DNA from: Haemonchus contortus
Lineage: Eukaryota; Nematoda; Chromadorea; Rhabditida; Trichostrongylidae
DNA: 64,000 nucleotides
NCBI GenBank assembly: GCA_000469685.2
Contig: LS997565.1
Span: 41,813,166-41,877,165 of the forward strand
Direction: 5' to 3'
How positions within the stretch are numbered: position 1 is the stretch's first letter; every line of letters starts with the position of its first letter. Below the pieces are notes generated by a model. The model saw only the letters and a program-made list of their open reading frames with translations, searched no databases and was not told the DNA's origin. A program made the position numbers and the translations under genes. Below, in pieces: positions 50,301-61,400 of this stretch.

Positions 50301-52491
50301 CAATCGAACAATCAAACTCAACACAACAACACCAGGTAACGTTCAGAGTTGCGGCCGTACCGATCACGTTGCTCGAATAAGAGGGTAACGGAACTTCTCC
50401 CCGATCGCGGCATTCTCCCTTTCGGCATGCGGCAAATGTCATTGCAATTACCATACTCAACCGCCTCCCCGCCGAACGATATGACGCAATATTTTTCGTT
50501 GGTAGCCTTTCTTTTTTATTAGTTTTGATCGATTTTTATCTTTCTTTTTCTTTTTTTGTAATTATCAGACTATCTGTTGACTCCTCCGACTTGACTCCTC
50601 CTAATGACCCTAATGACTCCTCCTACAGGGTGTCCCAAAATTATTGGCGCCAAAATTCAGGAGTTTTCAAGGTTGAAATAATATATCAAATTCACACACA
50701 ACCTGTTATTAATTAGTTACATAAGAAGGTTCCCTTGCAATATGCATGGCTGCTGATGTGGAACTCCCAATATCTTTCAGATGGAGGAGACTCATTCAGT
50801 GCCACTTGCAATCACTGACACGCGAGAGGTGGAAGGGCATTATGAAATTCCTTGGGATTTCTGTAATAACCGTATGGGAGGCTATTAAGCGATACAGAAA
50901 AAATAAGCTTGAGTCAGAGACAAACCAGGAAAGGTAGACAGGTAGAATGTTTCTAAAGATAGGACTATTAAAATGGTCGTCTGCCAATCGGTCGGGATTC
51001 TGGGTGGCCCATCAAAAGGAAGTAACGGGCATGGCTTACAGGAGTTATCGCGGTGGGAGGATGCCAAGCAGGAGCTCTATTGCCGTTCATATCGTATGCA
51101 GAAATTTCGCTTCAATTACGATCACAACAGATATTGCCGGGCCAAAAATGCAGAAAGTCGAAAGTGATGACACGCAACCCTTCGTCGTTTTCTTTGGTCA
51201 AGAAATTTTTTCACGATAAAGTCATTCCTCAACAACCAAAACGTTCGCGTTCTGGAAAGAAACGCCTAGCGTGTAATATCTCACAAAAAGGTTGCTATCA
51301 GAACAGTAAATTGATGTTTTCCGAGGAAATCACTGGCAAGGGTAAGCCACTAATGGTTTCTTCGGTGCAGGCATTAAAATTGATCAAGACCAGTACTCAA
51401 ACGGCGTACTGATGGAAGTAAATGAAACACTGATCCGACTACGTTTTCTGAAACATCCTTGGTCCTTCCCAGCGGAACGCTTCCCCAGCCCACAGAGCCA
51501 AGCTTGCCCGCGAGTGGTGCCGACGGCAGCTGCCCGACCTCATTGGTGAAGGGGGATGGTCATCCTATTTTCCAGAACTTGACTCACTTGACCCCACGGC
51601 TGGTCCCTCGTAAGAAGAGGACTTGTCGAGTTTGCAATTCCAGTTTGGAGTCCTAGAATGCAAAGGCTGAAGAATGGCTGGGAAGAAATGGAGGAGGATA
51701 CCTGCGTGAAACATGCGATCAAGTCGAGAGCAAACATTGACTTCTATCCGCGCTCATGATGGATGTTTGCAGAGGTGACTGTAGTATGTTGTAGCACATA
51801 GTGTTGGCTAACGTGCATAGAGATTCCATAGTCTTTCGCAGCTGAGAAGTTTGAAATATATTGCTATAAATCGGCGCCAGTAATTTTCTGACACCCTGTA
51901 CAGCAGCGACGATCAATACCGCATTGGAATTGAAGAGGGCGGCCAGCCAATTCAAATAATTAAAGGAGCCCTACCCCAATAATTGCGCGCTCCAATCTTC
52001 CATCGCAATCCTGCCATACGCGGCGGGTGCAGAGTGCGCGACGCCGTCATCGGGGAGAAGATTCCGGACCCCTAATTAGATCGTGGGAGCTCATGCTGAA
52101 GCCTACTAGTGTTATGCCGCGAACCATGTGCAATATCACACAGGAAAGATATCAAATGAAAGGAAAAAATTCTGGGGAGTCCCTCTTCATTTAACTAGTA
52201 GGTGTGTACGGTCGTAGGAAATCGAACACAAATTCCGCCACCCAAGCGGCCTTCCTCAATCCTGTTATCGGACGAACTGCGATCTTTGAAAATGATCCTG
52301 AGCTATCACTATATAAGAATCGCTCCTACCATTGAGGCCGTCCAGCTCCGGGAAAGTATTCGTAGAGTTCCATGGCGAACACGAATGCATGGGTGAGTTC
52401 GTGCTTGACGGTGGTCATTCCATACAGAAATTCGATTGATTTCATCCTCTTCAAGACTGCCGGACAGAAGTCCACGAGACCCGCTGTCGGC
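44304..52491 (-). CDS. Leishmanolysin-type (M8) zinc metallopeptidase, 5' exons not found, ten 3' exons
   Basis: M8 peptidases are secreted or membrane-anchored zinc endopeptidases (leishmanolysin/invadolysin family). Exons in coding order: 52491-52330, 50287-50212, 50094-49945, 49229-49132, 49056-48931, 47976-47802, 47307-47221, 46737-46636, 45390-45298, 44492-44304. All phases match, giving 418 codons plus TAG. Exon 1 here has [10 protein letters not shown] and the zinc motif HELTH (52389-52403). Exon 3 has [22 protein letters not shown] and SHWEKR, whose His is the third zinc ligand. Exon 4 has the Met-turn region DEIMSGS and [13 protein letters not shown]. The Cys-rich C-terminal domain follows ([40 protein letters not shown]). 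The last 15 residues are hydrophobic, like a GPI-attachment signal, so the enzyme is probably held on the outer cell surface. HELTH is followed by AFVF instead of the usual ALGF. Two donors read GTCGGT. Signal peptide and propeptide exons lie upstream of 52491 and were not identified. Confidence 0.88.
44930..44973. repeat. Hairpin in the last M8 intron
   Basis: Arms of 15 bp (ACTGTAGTAGCCGCG and a complement with one mismatch) enclose a 14-nt loop. It lies between the last two M8 exons. The stem is too short for a convincing miRNA precursor. A MITE end or a plain foldback is more likely. Confidence 0.45.
48533..48588. repeat. 8-bp minisatellite, seven units
   Basis: Seven consecutive copies of GGTTTGTC, with variants GGTATGTC, TGTATGTC and GGTCTGTC, lie in an intron of the M8 gene. 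A related GGTATCGGTATGTC cluster is near 47745 in the next intron. Translated on the minus strand it gives a Thr-Asp-rich ORF that is not a gene. Confidence 0.85.
50626..50652 (+). repeat. Left terminal inverted repeat of the mariner
   Basis: Pairs with 51872-51898 with about three mismatches. The TA immediately outside is the insertion-site duplication. Confidence 0.88.
51872..51898 (-). repeat. Right terminal inverted repeat of the mariner
   Basis: The reverse complement begins CAGGGTGTC and contains GGCGCC at the same distance as in the left repeat, followed by the target TA. Confidence 0.88.
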
Positions 52492-52975
52492 CTAAATGAA
52501 TTGGAAGCCTATATATTGAGCCTTTTAACGCGTTGGTATCTGGAAGCTTCGACTTGAAAAGCAAAAATAAAAATGGTTCCCAAGCGTCTCCTTCGGGATT
52601 GCCCAGTGGCCCCTATGGGTAAAGGACGCCGTCGAGTCGAAAAATTCGAGGGCGGAATAGGAGGCGCACTATCGGATTCGTCGACGCCCAAGCCCATTGA
52701 ATGATGATATGCCAGAAGAGTTGTCGACGCGATACAGATTGCTTGTTAGCGTCAGGACACACTCGTCAGCATCCAATCAACTGATCGCCGAGTGGTGAGG
52801 GAGTGTTCAAGAGGAAGGGGGTGGGAATTATATTTCTTTCGATCCACTGAATGCTACTTGCATCGGAATGTCCACAATGCAGCAGAATCGCGGAAGAAGA
52901 TTAACCCGATCCATCAGCGCCTGTTAAATAAGCTGTACGCAGTTGCAGTACGCGGACAGCTGGCCCGAACACTTC

Positions 52976-53246
52976 TGCAAGGGGGTCGAGCGATTCGTGC
53001 GATTCTGGGTGCGTGCGGCAAATTGCGCGGCGGAATTCGCGATGATTCAAACAACTCTGGCGCCTATCATTGGGGCACAAACTTGAAGTAGAGTACTTCA
53101 GTAAGGTCGGACAATCCGCTAACCTACTTTACTTCAAATTTGGGTCCCAATGGTAAACGCTGCAGTCGTCCAAATCGCACTTAATTTCGCCGCGCAACTT
53201 GCCGCGCACACCCAGAATTGCACGACGCCACACACCCCTTCTGCTA
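52976..53246. repeat. Long imperfect palindrome (foldback element), arms about 120 bp
   Basis: The stretch 52976-53096 pairs with 53126-53246 at roughly 75-80 percent identity with few indels, leaving a loop of about 30 nt. Shared landmarks are GATTCTGGGTG, TTGCGCGGCG and ACTTGAAGTA. The GC-rich arms differ from the surroundings. The structure resembles a foldback/MITE-type element. No terminal target duplication could be fixed. The short ORFs on either strand are by-products of the palindrome. Confidence 0.75.
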
Positions 53247-54859
53247 CACCATTTTTCCCGATCTTGTTCAACAGCCTAAATTATTACTTTTTTGAAGCAC
53301 TGTATTTTTGTAAATACTCCGTTTTTCACGTTTTCTTCGATATCTTTGCAATATTCTGGGCTATCACTTCCTTCATCGGAAATCGGATAAGCCAAAATTA
53401 TCGTGGATTTGCCGTGAAATATCATCCATTGAAAAAGACGTGATGGTACGACCTATTCAAGGCACTACATTGTGAAGAGATGAAAATTTGATACATTTTT
53501 TGCTATTAGATTGCGACTGCTACATACCAAGCAATGGACTCAACAAAGTATCACAGTTTCTCTGTGCTTCGACAACATTTAAAGAAAAATCGACAAGTTT
53601 CATCGTTGCTGTCAAAATTCTGGGATTCCCAACCATTTGGTAGTACCATTCCATGCTTCGGTTGCCTGCCAGTCAAACAGAACCAGAAACGGCACTCGGC
53701 CCTTGCAGTAACCCCTTGGCTTGCCCAACACCCAGAGCGTGTCCTCGCGCAAGGCCCCTTTCCCACCCGTCGTATATGTGACAGGTGAAAATCTGCGTAA
53801 TAAAATAAGCCGGATTACTGAAAGAGCCGAGTGCCGAACTGAATTTTCGTTTCTGTGCTAGTCAAACCTTTGACCCTTTTTCGAAATGAAGAGCAACAGT
53901 TAGGGGTTTTCATTCATAGGCATAAGGATGGACGCATACTGAATATTTCTTGCACTGCCCTGTCACTGTTGTGCCGAATCTCATGTACAGAAAAGTATCA
54001 TTTGTTCCAAAAAAGGAATGACCGGATGTCGATGACTACACCATGTCATAAAACGGGTGAACCGACTGGTACGCCATACATCTATTGTGTGTAACGCCTG
54101 TGATACGGGAAAACGAACAAACTAGCTATGTCATAGGTGTAGTTTAGTGATACCAAATAGTGGTACCACATGCGCAAACCGTCAACCCACTGACCGTGGT
54201 CATACCAAGATAGTACAGAACAGTGCTATTTGTAAATCACCCCTTTATGATGTGACATACACCAATTCCTTCAACTCGAAGGCGATTAATTTCAGCCAGC
54301 CAATGACGTCCAGTCAGGGTCGGGCCACGTGAGACCATCTTGGTTGGACGTCAACGTCAGCATCGTCTCGCGTGTATAGTTAACTCTGCGAGGGCACTGG
54401 GCAACAGTGGCTTCACTGCACACATTCCGAAAGCAAGTAAAGTATTTCTTTCACATCGGCTGAACTTTCCCTTGATTTCGGCTAAATTTTGGTACATCAG
54501 AGTCTATAACCTACTCGCTGGCGTTTTATCAGTCTACATATGAGAGTTCTGTACTGGTTAGGAAATTTGAGCTAACCTATAGGTGAAAGGATCGAGTCCA
54601 CAATGAGAAGCATAGGCTAACATGTCTCCTGTACAACCACGCTCCAACACGGAAACAAATAGAACGAAGTCGGCATCGTTCAGGTAATCTGAACATTTAC
54701 TTTTCAGGTAATAATGAAAAATACTATTACTAAAATAAAATACTAAAATACTAAAACATATAACTTGCTTTGACTTGATGTTTTGTTGACTGCTGTTTTA
54801 ACGCCGCAGTGCGCGAAGCGAAAGCCTCACAAGGTTGGCGCTCTGTGGGCAAAACTCCA
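53247..54859. other. No gene recognised
   Basis: No exon chain, element boundary or RNA gene was seen. If the missing 5' exons of the M8 peptidase lie within this window they should be on the minus strand here or further right, but no stretch with the expected family motifs was found. Confidence 0.4.
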
Positions 54860-54931
54860 GTCTCGGACGGGACTCGAACCCGTGCTTGTCCTTTCCCGGG
54901 ACCGTGCTCTTATCCATTATACTACCGGGAC
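54860..54931 (-). pseudogene. tRNA-like sequence, probably a tRNA pseudogene
   Basis: Reading on the minus strand, 72 nt fold roughly as a tRNA. The acceptor stem GTCCCGG/CCGAGAC has one mismatch and the T-arm is perfect (ACGGG-TTCGAGT-CCCGT). The D-loop contains AATGGATAA. The anticodon arm has only four good pairs, its loop CGGGAAA lacks the universal U33, and the D-stem does not pair. These defects point to a pseudogene or tRNA-derived repeat. A 3' half of a close relative is at 19130-19175. Confidence 0.55.
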
Positions 54932-54986
54932 CCCTCTTGCCCTCGGATTCTTAATTGCTTATATGTCATAGCTTATCAGCACTCAC

Positions 54987-55100
54987 ACGTACAACACACG
55001 TGTTGAGCCGGTCGGCCAATATCAGAACAGAACCGATAAACTGTACACGGATCCGGTCCTCCGATCGATAGCCGACTAGGTCGACGAAGCCTTCCACATT
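54987..55100 (-). CDS. Possible isolated internal exon, unknown protein
   Basis: A 114-nt stretch is bounded by a good acceptor (GATCTCAG|AAT) and a consensus donor (CGT|GTGAGT), both in phase 0. It encodes 38 residues with an alternating hydrophobic pattern, including VEGFVDLVGYRSEDRIRVQ. I do not recognise the family. Neighbouring exons were not found, and it adjoins the tRNA-like pseudogene. It does not match the expected N-terminal region of the M8 peptidase. It may be chance or a fragment of a gene. Confidence 0.25.
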
Positions 55101-57179
55101 CTGAGATCAGGTAATTGTTACCATGTGCTGATAGGATGAAAACAGTGATTTGTACATCAGATGGCCACCACAAAAAATTTCTAAAGGTGACACAAGAATT
55201 CCATTCATTACGCCGCTGCCATTCTGAAGATCGAGAAATCGAGGGTGTGGAAGGGATTGGAGGAGAGAGGAGGGGGAAGAGAGGAAGGCTATTTCTCAAA
55301 CGTCATCTCTCAAACTGTACGGTCAACGCTTGAAGTCTTCAAAAGTCTTTATCTTATGTAAAAGTTAGGCCTGTCGTTTTGTATCAATCGCCAATTCCAG
55401 ATACATCACGGAGTTCTTATGAGAACCCTTCTCCTCACTCTTCGAATTAAATTACTAATTCTTACTAATGCGTCTGTTACACTTCTTCAGTTATGGCTGA
55501 AGACTGTTCAGATTTTCGCTCAAGAGAAACTGTACCTCCACAGGAGCCTTGCTTCGACTTGCACTGTTCGTCCATGTACGCGCACGGGCAGCACTAAACA
55601 TTTAAAAAGCAACTAAAGAGAAAAGCCTGTTCCTGGGTTCCAAGATGTTTTGAGCTCTCCAACATGTTGGAAATGGAAGTAACGTGGAATTGATCATCTA
55701 ACACAGAAAGGACGAGCAGATGTGGTGTAGTGGTAGGTGGCATACTCAGACGCGAGGTCCATGAATCAAATTCTTGATTCATATAGCCCAGGAAGACAAA
55801 GAGGATTCCTCGTTCTTAGGAACTTAGAAACTTCTTGAAGAGGCACAACATTGCAGGCACATGTCGGAAGGCATTGTGATGGAAAATTCTACGTGTGTCA
55901 GTGGTCCCAACCTTGAGCTCACTATAACTCACTAGTTTCCCTCGTCATATAATAAGGGGCGTACGAGGGCTTCGTTACTTTGCCTATCCATCTAGTCTGG
56001 AAGCTATTCGCTTGTTTCAAATTCGAGTGGAGGCTAGTGATGAGACCAGATTCGCCCTGGCTCTAGAGCTACCCTCCTTCGGGGAACCTACCACTTATGA
56101 GAGTGACAAAAGGAAAGGAAATTGCGTAGAAAAGTGAGGTCTGAGGTGAAATCAGTTTGCCCAGAAAGAGGGGTCATTGCCTCTTGAGAGTGTCGCCTCT
56201 GTGCATAAAAGAAGATCATGTCGTTCTATTCGACTTTCTCTTATTTTGACCTTAGTGATACTGCTTATGAAGTTTGCTGAGTTGTACAGAGAAGAACCAT
56301 ATGCCACCAAAACCTTAGTACGATGCAATTTTTAGGAATCAGTCGAGAATGGTGGGCATTCACTCCCCTCTAGTCGATGACATTCAATTTGAATTTCCTG
56401 ACAAACATACCACATAATAGCTAGCGTTCTGCGGTGCAACAGCATAAAAGCAGCTTTTTTCACAGTGTCCAGGGCAAGTTGGTTCTACGTGGGCAGGTTC
56501 CCCGTTTTTTCCTATGCATGTTCTGAAAGAAAGGCATTAACTCAGAGACTTTTAATAGGATTTGTTGGTTGAGGCACGTTTTGGTCTATTCTAGTAAGTT
56601 TCGCTGTTCTATTCGGGTGTGATCTGAATTCTAAAGGTCTTTCGTTTCACGCTAGAATTACTGGCCTTGCTGCAGTTTTCGGATTGGAATCGGCTTACAT
56701 GTAGCTATAGTAATACGTTTTTGGCACCCGTGATAGCTCCAGTAACACGAAACGGTACGACATGGTCTGGCATTCGAGGGGAAGGCCTGAGGGGGTAGGC
56801 AGTTTTGCTCGGCGCTATTTCTTTTCGAAGTCTATAACTAATATCCGATTCCTAGAATCCTGGATGTATCCTAGAATAGTCATCTCAGCGTAGTAGAAAA
56901 TGAAAATTGTGCTGGGAGTGCTGGGTTTCAAGTAGGACTATTCCATGGCTTTATCTTCCTGGCGTTTCGTCTTAATCATCTGAAGTCATACATGTAATTC
57001 AAAAGAGTAAGTACACTCCCCAGAAACCTAAGCAACATCTCACAGCAGTACCACCGTGTCGAGAACGAATCCGCACTCCGATTCTACTGATTCCTCTTAT
57101 CAACATATGAGGGTATCATCGTAGTGCTACTTGCTCAACAAACTTATTAATTAATACGAAGCGTCTTCACTCATGTGCG
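55101..57179. other. No gene recognised
   Basis: Only short chance ORFs. Around 55700-55790 (+) there is a faint tRNA-like pattern (an A-box-like TGGTGTAGTGG and a degenerate B box) that may be another tRNA-derived relic. Confidence 0.4.
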
Positions 57180-58440
57180 AGCACTAGCCACCATTCGTTT
57201 TCGTCTTTTGCGATTGCCATCCACGGTAGACTCAGAATTCGACGGAGATGGCGATGTGACGAGTCGTTCAGCTGCTTCCGCAGCTGTCTACTTAATCGAC
57301 GAACACATCCCTTATTCGTAGACCTACCCTCAAATCATAAAAATCCCACGGAAGCCCCTCTACTGTTTCTTGTCCATTTGTCATCATCTCTTCTCACTAT
57401 GTGATCGGCCTGCTGCCTGTCGTACAAAATTTGTGTTTCTCATGTACTCCACAGGATCGCGAAGTCGAGCCATTCTGCGCATATCGAAGCCGTGCCCTGC
57501 TCAATATTGGGTGGGCCTGTTGAACTTCGAAAGACATCGCTCGAGCCCTTTGTAACTTGTGCTTGAAGCCCTTGACATGGATGCACTGATTACCCAAGTC
57601 TCCGAATAACAGAGCGCAGGCAGAGATCCGAAGGCTGCCCACGTGCTCTCTGCCATCTCACCAGTTCTTCCCGAGACTGAAGTTTTCCCTCTTGTCGTTG
57701 TTCATATTCGTGGAACGCCCGAGATAAACGTAAAATGAGGTCACTTTAATAGATGTACCATCGATCTTAATTTAACCTTCGTCAGCCCAAGCATTCTTCA
57801 TGAACTGTGTCTTTGTCTTGTTTATTTGCAGCCCTACAAAAACGTTATCTACAAATGGCGCCTATCCGCACGAATGCCCTTTCCGTTTCAGTCTAGCGAC
57901 TTCATAACACACTGAAGCGCGGCAGTGAAAAGCTACGGCGAAACAGTATCGCCCTCTCTTACACCCTTCTATAGGGGAATGGCAAGAGGTCGTTGGAACA
58001 GCTTTAACGACTACTGCAATCAGGTAGTGTTCTTATGTAGGGAGGGCCTACTCCTTGATCGACCAGTACTGACAGGACCGCATTTGTTTGAAAATTAAAA
58101 GCTTTTCCACAACCAAAACGTAAGGATAATAGGCATTCGGAACTCTCGGCTCATTTCGATGAGCATTGCGTCCGCTTGGATGTGGTCTATGCAACTAGTT
58201 CCCTTCCGGAATCCGGCTTGCTCTACAGGTTTAGTTTCACTCAGCGTTCGCGATCTGCGGTTAAAACGATCTTCGTGAACAGCTTGTGAAACACACTTAA
58301 CAAGCTTATTGGGCGGTAGTTGCGAGGTCATCCCAGTCTCCTTGCTTGTGAAGGATTACCACTCGCGAGTTCCTTCACTGGTTGGGGATTTTCTCCTCCT
58401 GGAGGTTGGATGCCATATGTGTTTCGAGAACCGTAATACG
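57180..58440 (-). pseudogene. RTE-type non-LTR retrotransposon remnant, reverse transcriptase
   Basis: Read on the minus strand from 58440 down, the order of an RTE reverse transcriptase is preserved through many frameshifts and stops. It runs LQEEKIPNQ and SRVVILHKQGD, then PVEQAGFRKG and IDHIQADAMLIE near 58150-58220. EGDTVSP and LFTAALQCVMKSLDW follow near 57900-57960, then a thumb and C-terminal remnant at 57400-57640. The catalytic YADD-type block is not readable. The N-terminal endonuclease is not recognisable upstream. The copy is dead. Confidence 0.8.
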
Positions 58441-61400
58441 ATATCAGAATTTGCACAGCCTTGAAACTTAGAAAAAACAACTTACGGTAGACACATCAAT
58501 GTCAAGGGAGGATCCGCAGTTGTCCTCTCTGGTTCCCCTTATCAACATGGGGAGAGTCTCACTAGCTCTAGCAAACAGTATAGGAATCCGCTCACTGATA
58601 TAATTGTAAAAATTGAAGTCGTTGCACTTTAATTGTAGATTCGAAATAATGACGAGCAGCAGTGATGAAATCTTCTAACAACTCCCTTTTCTCCTCATTG
58701 AGCCTATAAATGTAGAAGAAAATTCCAGTGAATTATTGACACTGCTGCCATACGCTTTTGGAGATGCCCACTGGGTTTTGATGATAAATTAGTTCATTTC
58801 CATGATAGTTTCGTTCGTAAACACATCTATCCAACACGGTTTCGCAGTCATACAAAAATTGTTGTGTTTTTTCTGTACATTTGTTTGGTTCGCTCTGGTA
58901 GGCAGGGATACCGAGTAACTAATGGTAAGGGGGCAGGGCTGTGTTTGCACGCAGGAAACTTTCGAATTCGATCCTTGTTGAGCTGAAAAGAATAAAAACG
59001 CCAAAGTTGAGCTACAGCGAGGACCCCATACCTTATCCTTCTACAGGGTTGTTCGAAAAGCGGTTGCAACTTTTTCAAACGTTTGTGATAGAAGCTTCTC
59101 AGAAGTTACATACAAGTTACAGAAGTCTCAGAATATTTTTTCTTAGATATTACAGGTATACACTTGCACGTTTCTAAGGAAACACTAAAAAAACTTTCAT
59201 TTCCATCTTCAATTGAGGAACACTTTGAACATGGATTGAAAGATGGTGCATCCTTGGCACATTCCACTTCTTTACTTTTACCTTGGCTGAAAAGCTGCTG
59301 GTGTTCTTGTTGATACGAGTAAATCACAGGGTAACGATGTGTCGTTGAAGAGCATCTCGAAAGTTTACAAAAACAGCGGCTCGTGCGACTGTAGGGGTCT
59401 AGGCAGGGGAACTTTTCACTCGAACTCCAACTGTCTCTTTGACGCATGGAACGAATTTTTCCGTTTGTTCCTCTCCTTCAAATTGCAGTAACCTTACACG
59501 GGCCGCCTGCTCCATAATCGACGGGGCCTCCACTTTTTGCCTCTTCGCCTTTTTGGTTAGTTCTGATTCTGTTTTCTGTTTCTTCTGTTTTTTTTTCTGG
59601 ATTCTGTTTTTTGTTTCCTAGACATGACACATTGCGCGCCCCATTATCCATCGCATTTCTGTGATACGGGTGCAGCGAGCGCGACAACCGTTTGGAGAGA
59701 AGTACCAACGCCTTTGTCTGGATACAGACAAATGGAATAAAGAACATTACTATAGGTGGGCACTCTTTCTAAGTTGCCTTTTTTCTGCAGTGGCAGTAGG
59801 AAGGGGTGGCATAGACCTTGACACGGAACTGAAGAGGCAACTGGGAAGTGCTGTTCCGCAGTTGGTCTTCTTGATTATAGATAAGCATACATGAAGCATG
59901 TTTGCTTCCCCAGATAATGATTGCTTCAAAGTCAATAGACTGATTTCAGAGCGCCCTGTTTTACCGAAAGGTAATGTTCAGTCATCCCAATTGACTCGAT
60001 TGTGTGGCTGGTGGTCAAAGGTCTCGACCAAAGCTAGTGTTACAAACAACACTGTCCGTCCCTACTTCTAGGTTCTTCGCAAACTGAAGTAGTCCTGCAT
60101 CACATCCATTGAGGTCCAGAGAGGATAGGTCTGCTTTGTAAAAAATAGATAGCTTACTGGTCAACTGAAGCATCGTATTCTACTTTGATCCGTATCCAAT
60201 CCCACAATGGTTCTCGCTTTGATCGGGATTCTGCTGGATACCCCGTCCTCGCAAACAAAACTTGTTCCGGCTTTGGAGGCTGCAAGGCAGGCACTTTTGG
60301 GTTTTACCAGAGGAATGCGTAGTAGAACTTACCACGTAGTGACACCCTAGTATCGTTTCTAATGCGAGTACAAAATGAACCACCTCAAAGAGCATCTGCA
60401 AAGTGGAGCTGCCTCACAGATTTACGAGAAGCCTATTTGAGGATGAACCACACTGGCATCTAGGAGTAGCTGTTTGTTAATGTTAGGTTTCGTTCAGCTC
60501 ATCAAGTCTGTGATAATGAACAGCTCCAGTACTTTTCACTATCATGCTATCCAAGATAACCAACTCTCATCAGGACAGACCAATACATATGCCGAAATAC
60601 GGTTGCACTCAACTGAGTTATGGAGAAAACACATTTGTACAACCTCAATAGCAGACTGTCCACTCAGTGGTGCTTCCATAAAATACATCTTTGAAATATC
60701 CCCGAAATAAATATCTTTGAAATAGAAATATATCCGATATCTCCAAAAAATGAAGGGGTAGGCCTTCCGTTATAACTAGCCACATGTGAGAAACTTGAAC
60801 TGAACTGAAAATAGGAGAAAAAGGTATTCGGACTCCTCTCATTTTCTCGGCGCAACCCGACAAAAGCCAGACAGAAATTTTAATCTTTCTATAAAAATTT
60901 TTTCATAACAGGCACTCTTGCATTATAAATAAATGTGGATATGCAAAATTGAACCGAAAGCGGATAGTTCGAGGAAAATCCTATATGTGTGCCTTATGTG
61001 TTGCAATGGTGATGGTCATAGTCGTGAAGGTTTAATCACCAATACAATAGCTGTCAGACTACTTTTTATAAAGCCATCACGAATAGACTCTGTTTAGCTA
61101 CAAGTGCTTTTATACTATTTGCCTGGATATATTTCGTATGAATGGATCTGGTATCTTCTCCCCGAACGGCGTGCGCTCGTCGCACGCGATCGCGCGTTGT
61201 AGAGGGGAAGATTTGAATTCTCATTGGTCAGTGGAAGGAGACGACAGTCGCCGCGGAACCTTTGCCGCCACGCAAGCCGTGGGATTGGGGAGAAGTTCCG
61301 TCACCCCTGGTCAGGAGGCATCTCTTACAATTAGTTATAGAGAACAAGTGCCTTTCCATTTTTGATCATGCTATTTTGATTCTGTAAACATCAGCTTGGC

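Larger units (their letters stand above)
50626..51898 (+). mobile_element. Mariner transposon, full length but inactive, inside an M8 intron
   Basis: The ends are inverted repeats of about 27 bp, starting CAGGGTGTC with GGCGCC near the inner edge, flanked by the TA target duplication (50624-50625 and 51899-51900). The length of 1273 bp is normal for mariner. The transposase on + is broken by several frameshifts and stops but recognisable: helix-turn-helix pieces [11 protein letters not shown] and [14 protein letters not shown] (50800-50920), then [13 protein letters not shown] and the degenerate ELDSLDP block (51500-51600). The last corresponds to a SPDLNPxD-type motif of mori-like mariners. 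The element sits between the exon carrying HELTH and the next exon of the peptidase gene, in the opposite orientation, and does not disturb either splice site. Confidence 0.9.

Noticed and set aside
52321..52335. Apparent in-frame TAG shortly after the M8 HELTH motif, suggesting a pseudogene
   Set aside because: The TAG is part of the splice donor TG|GTAGGA. Splicing to 50287 restores the codon TGG and continues the family sequence.
59042..59080. Mariner-like terminal repeat
   Set aside because: No matching opposite end and no transposase pieces within 1.5 kb, so it is only mentioned as a resemblance.
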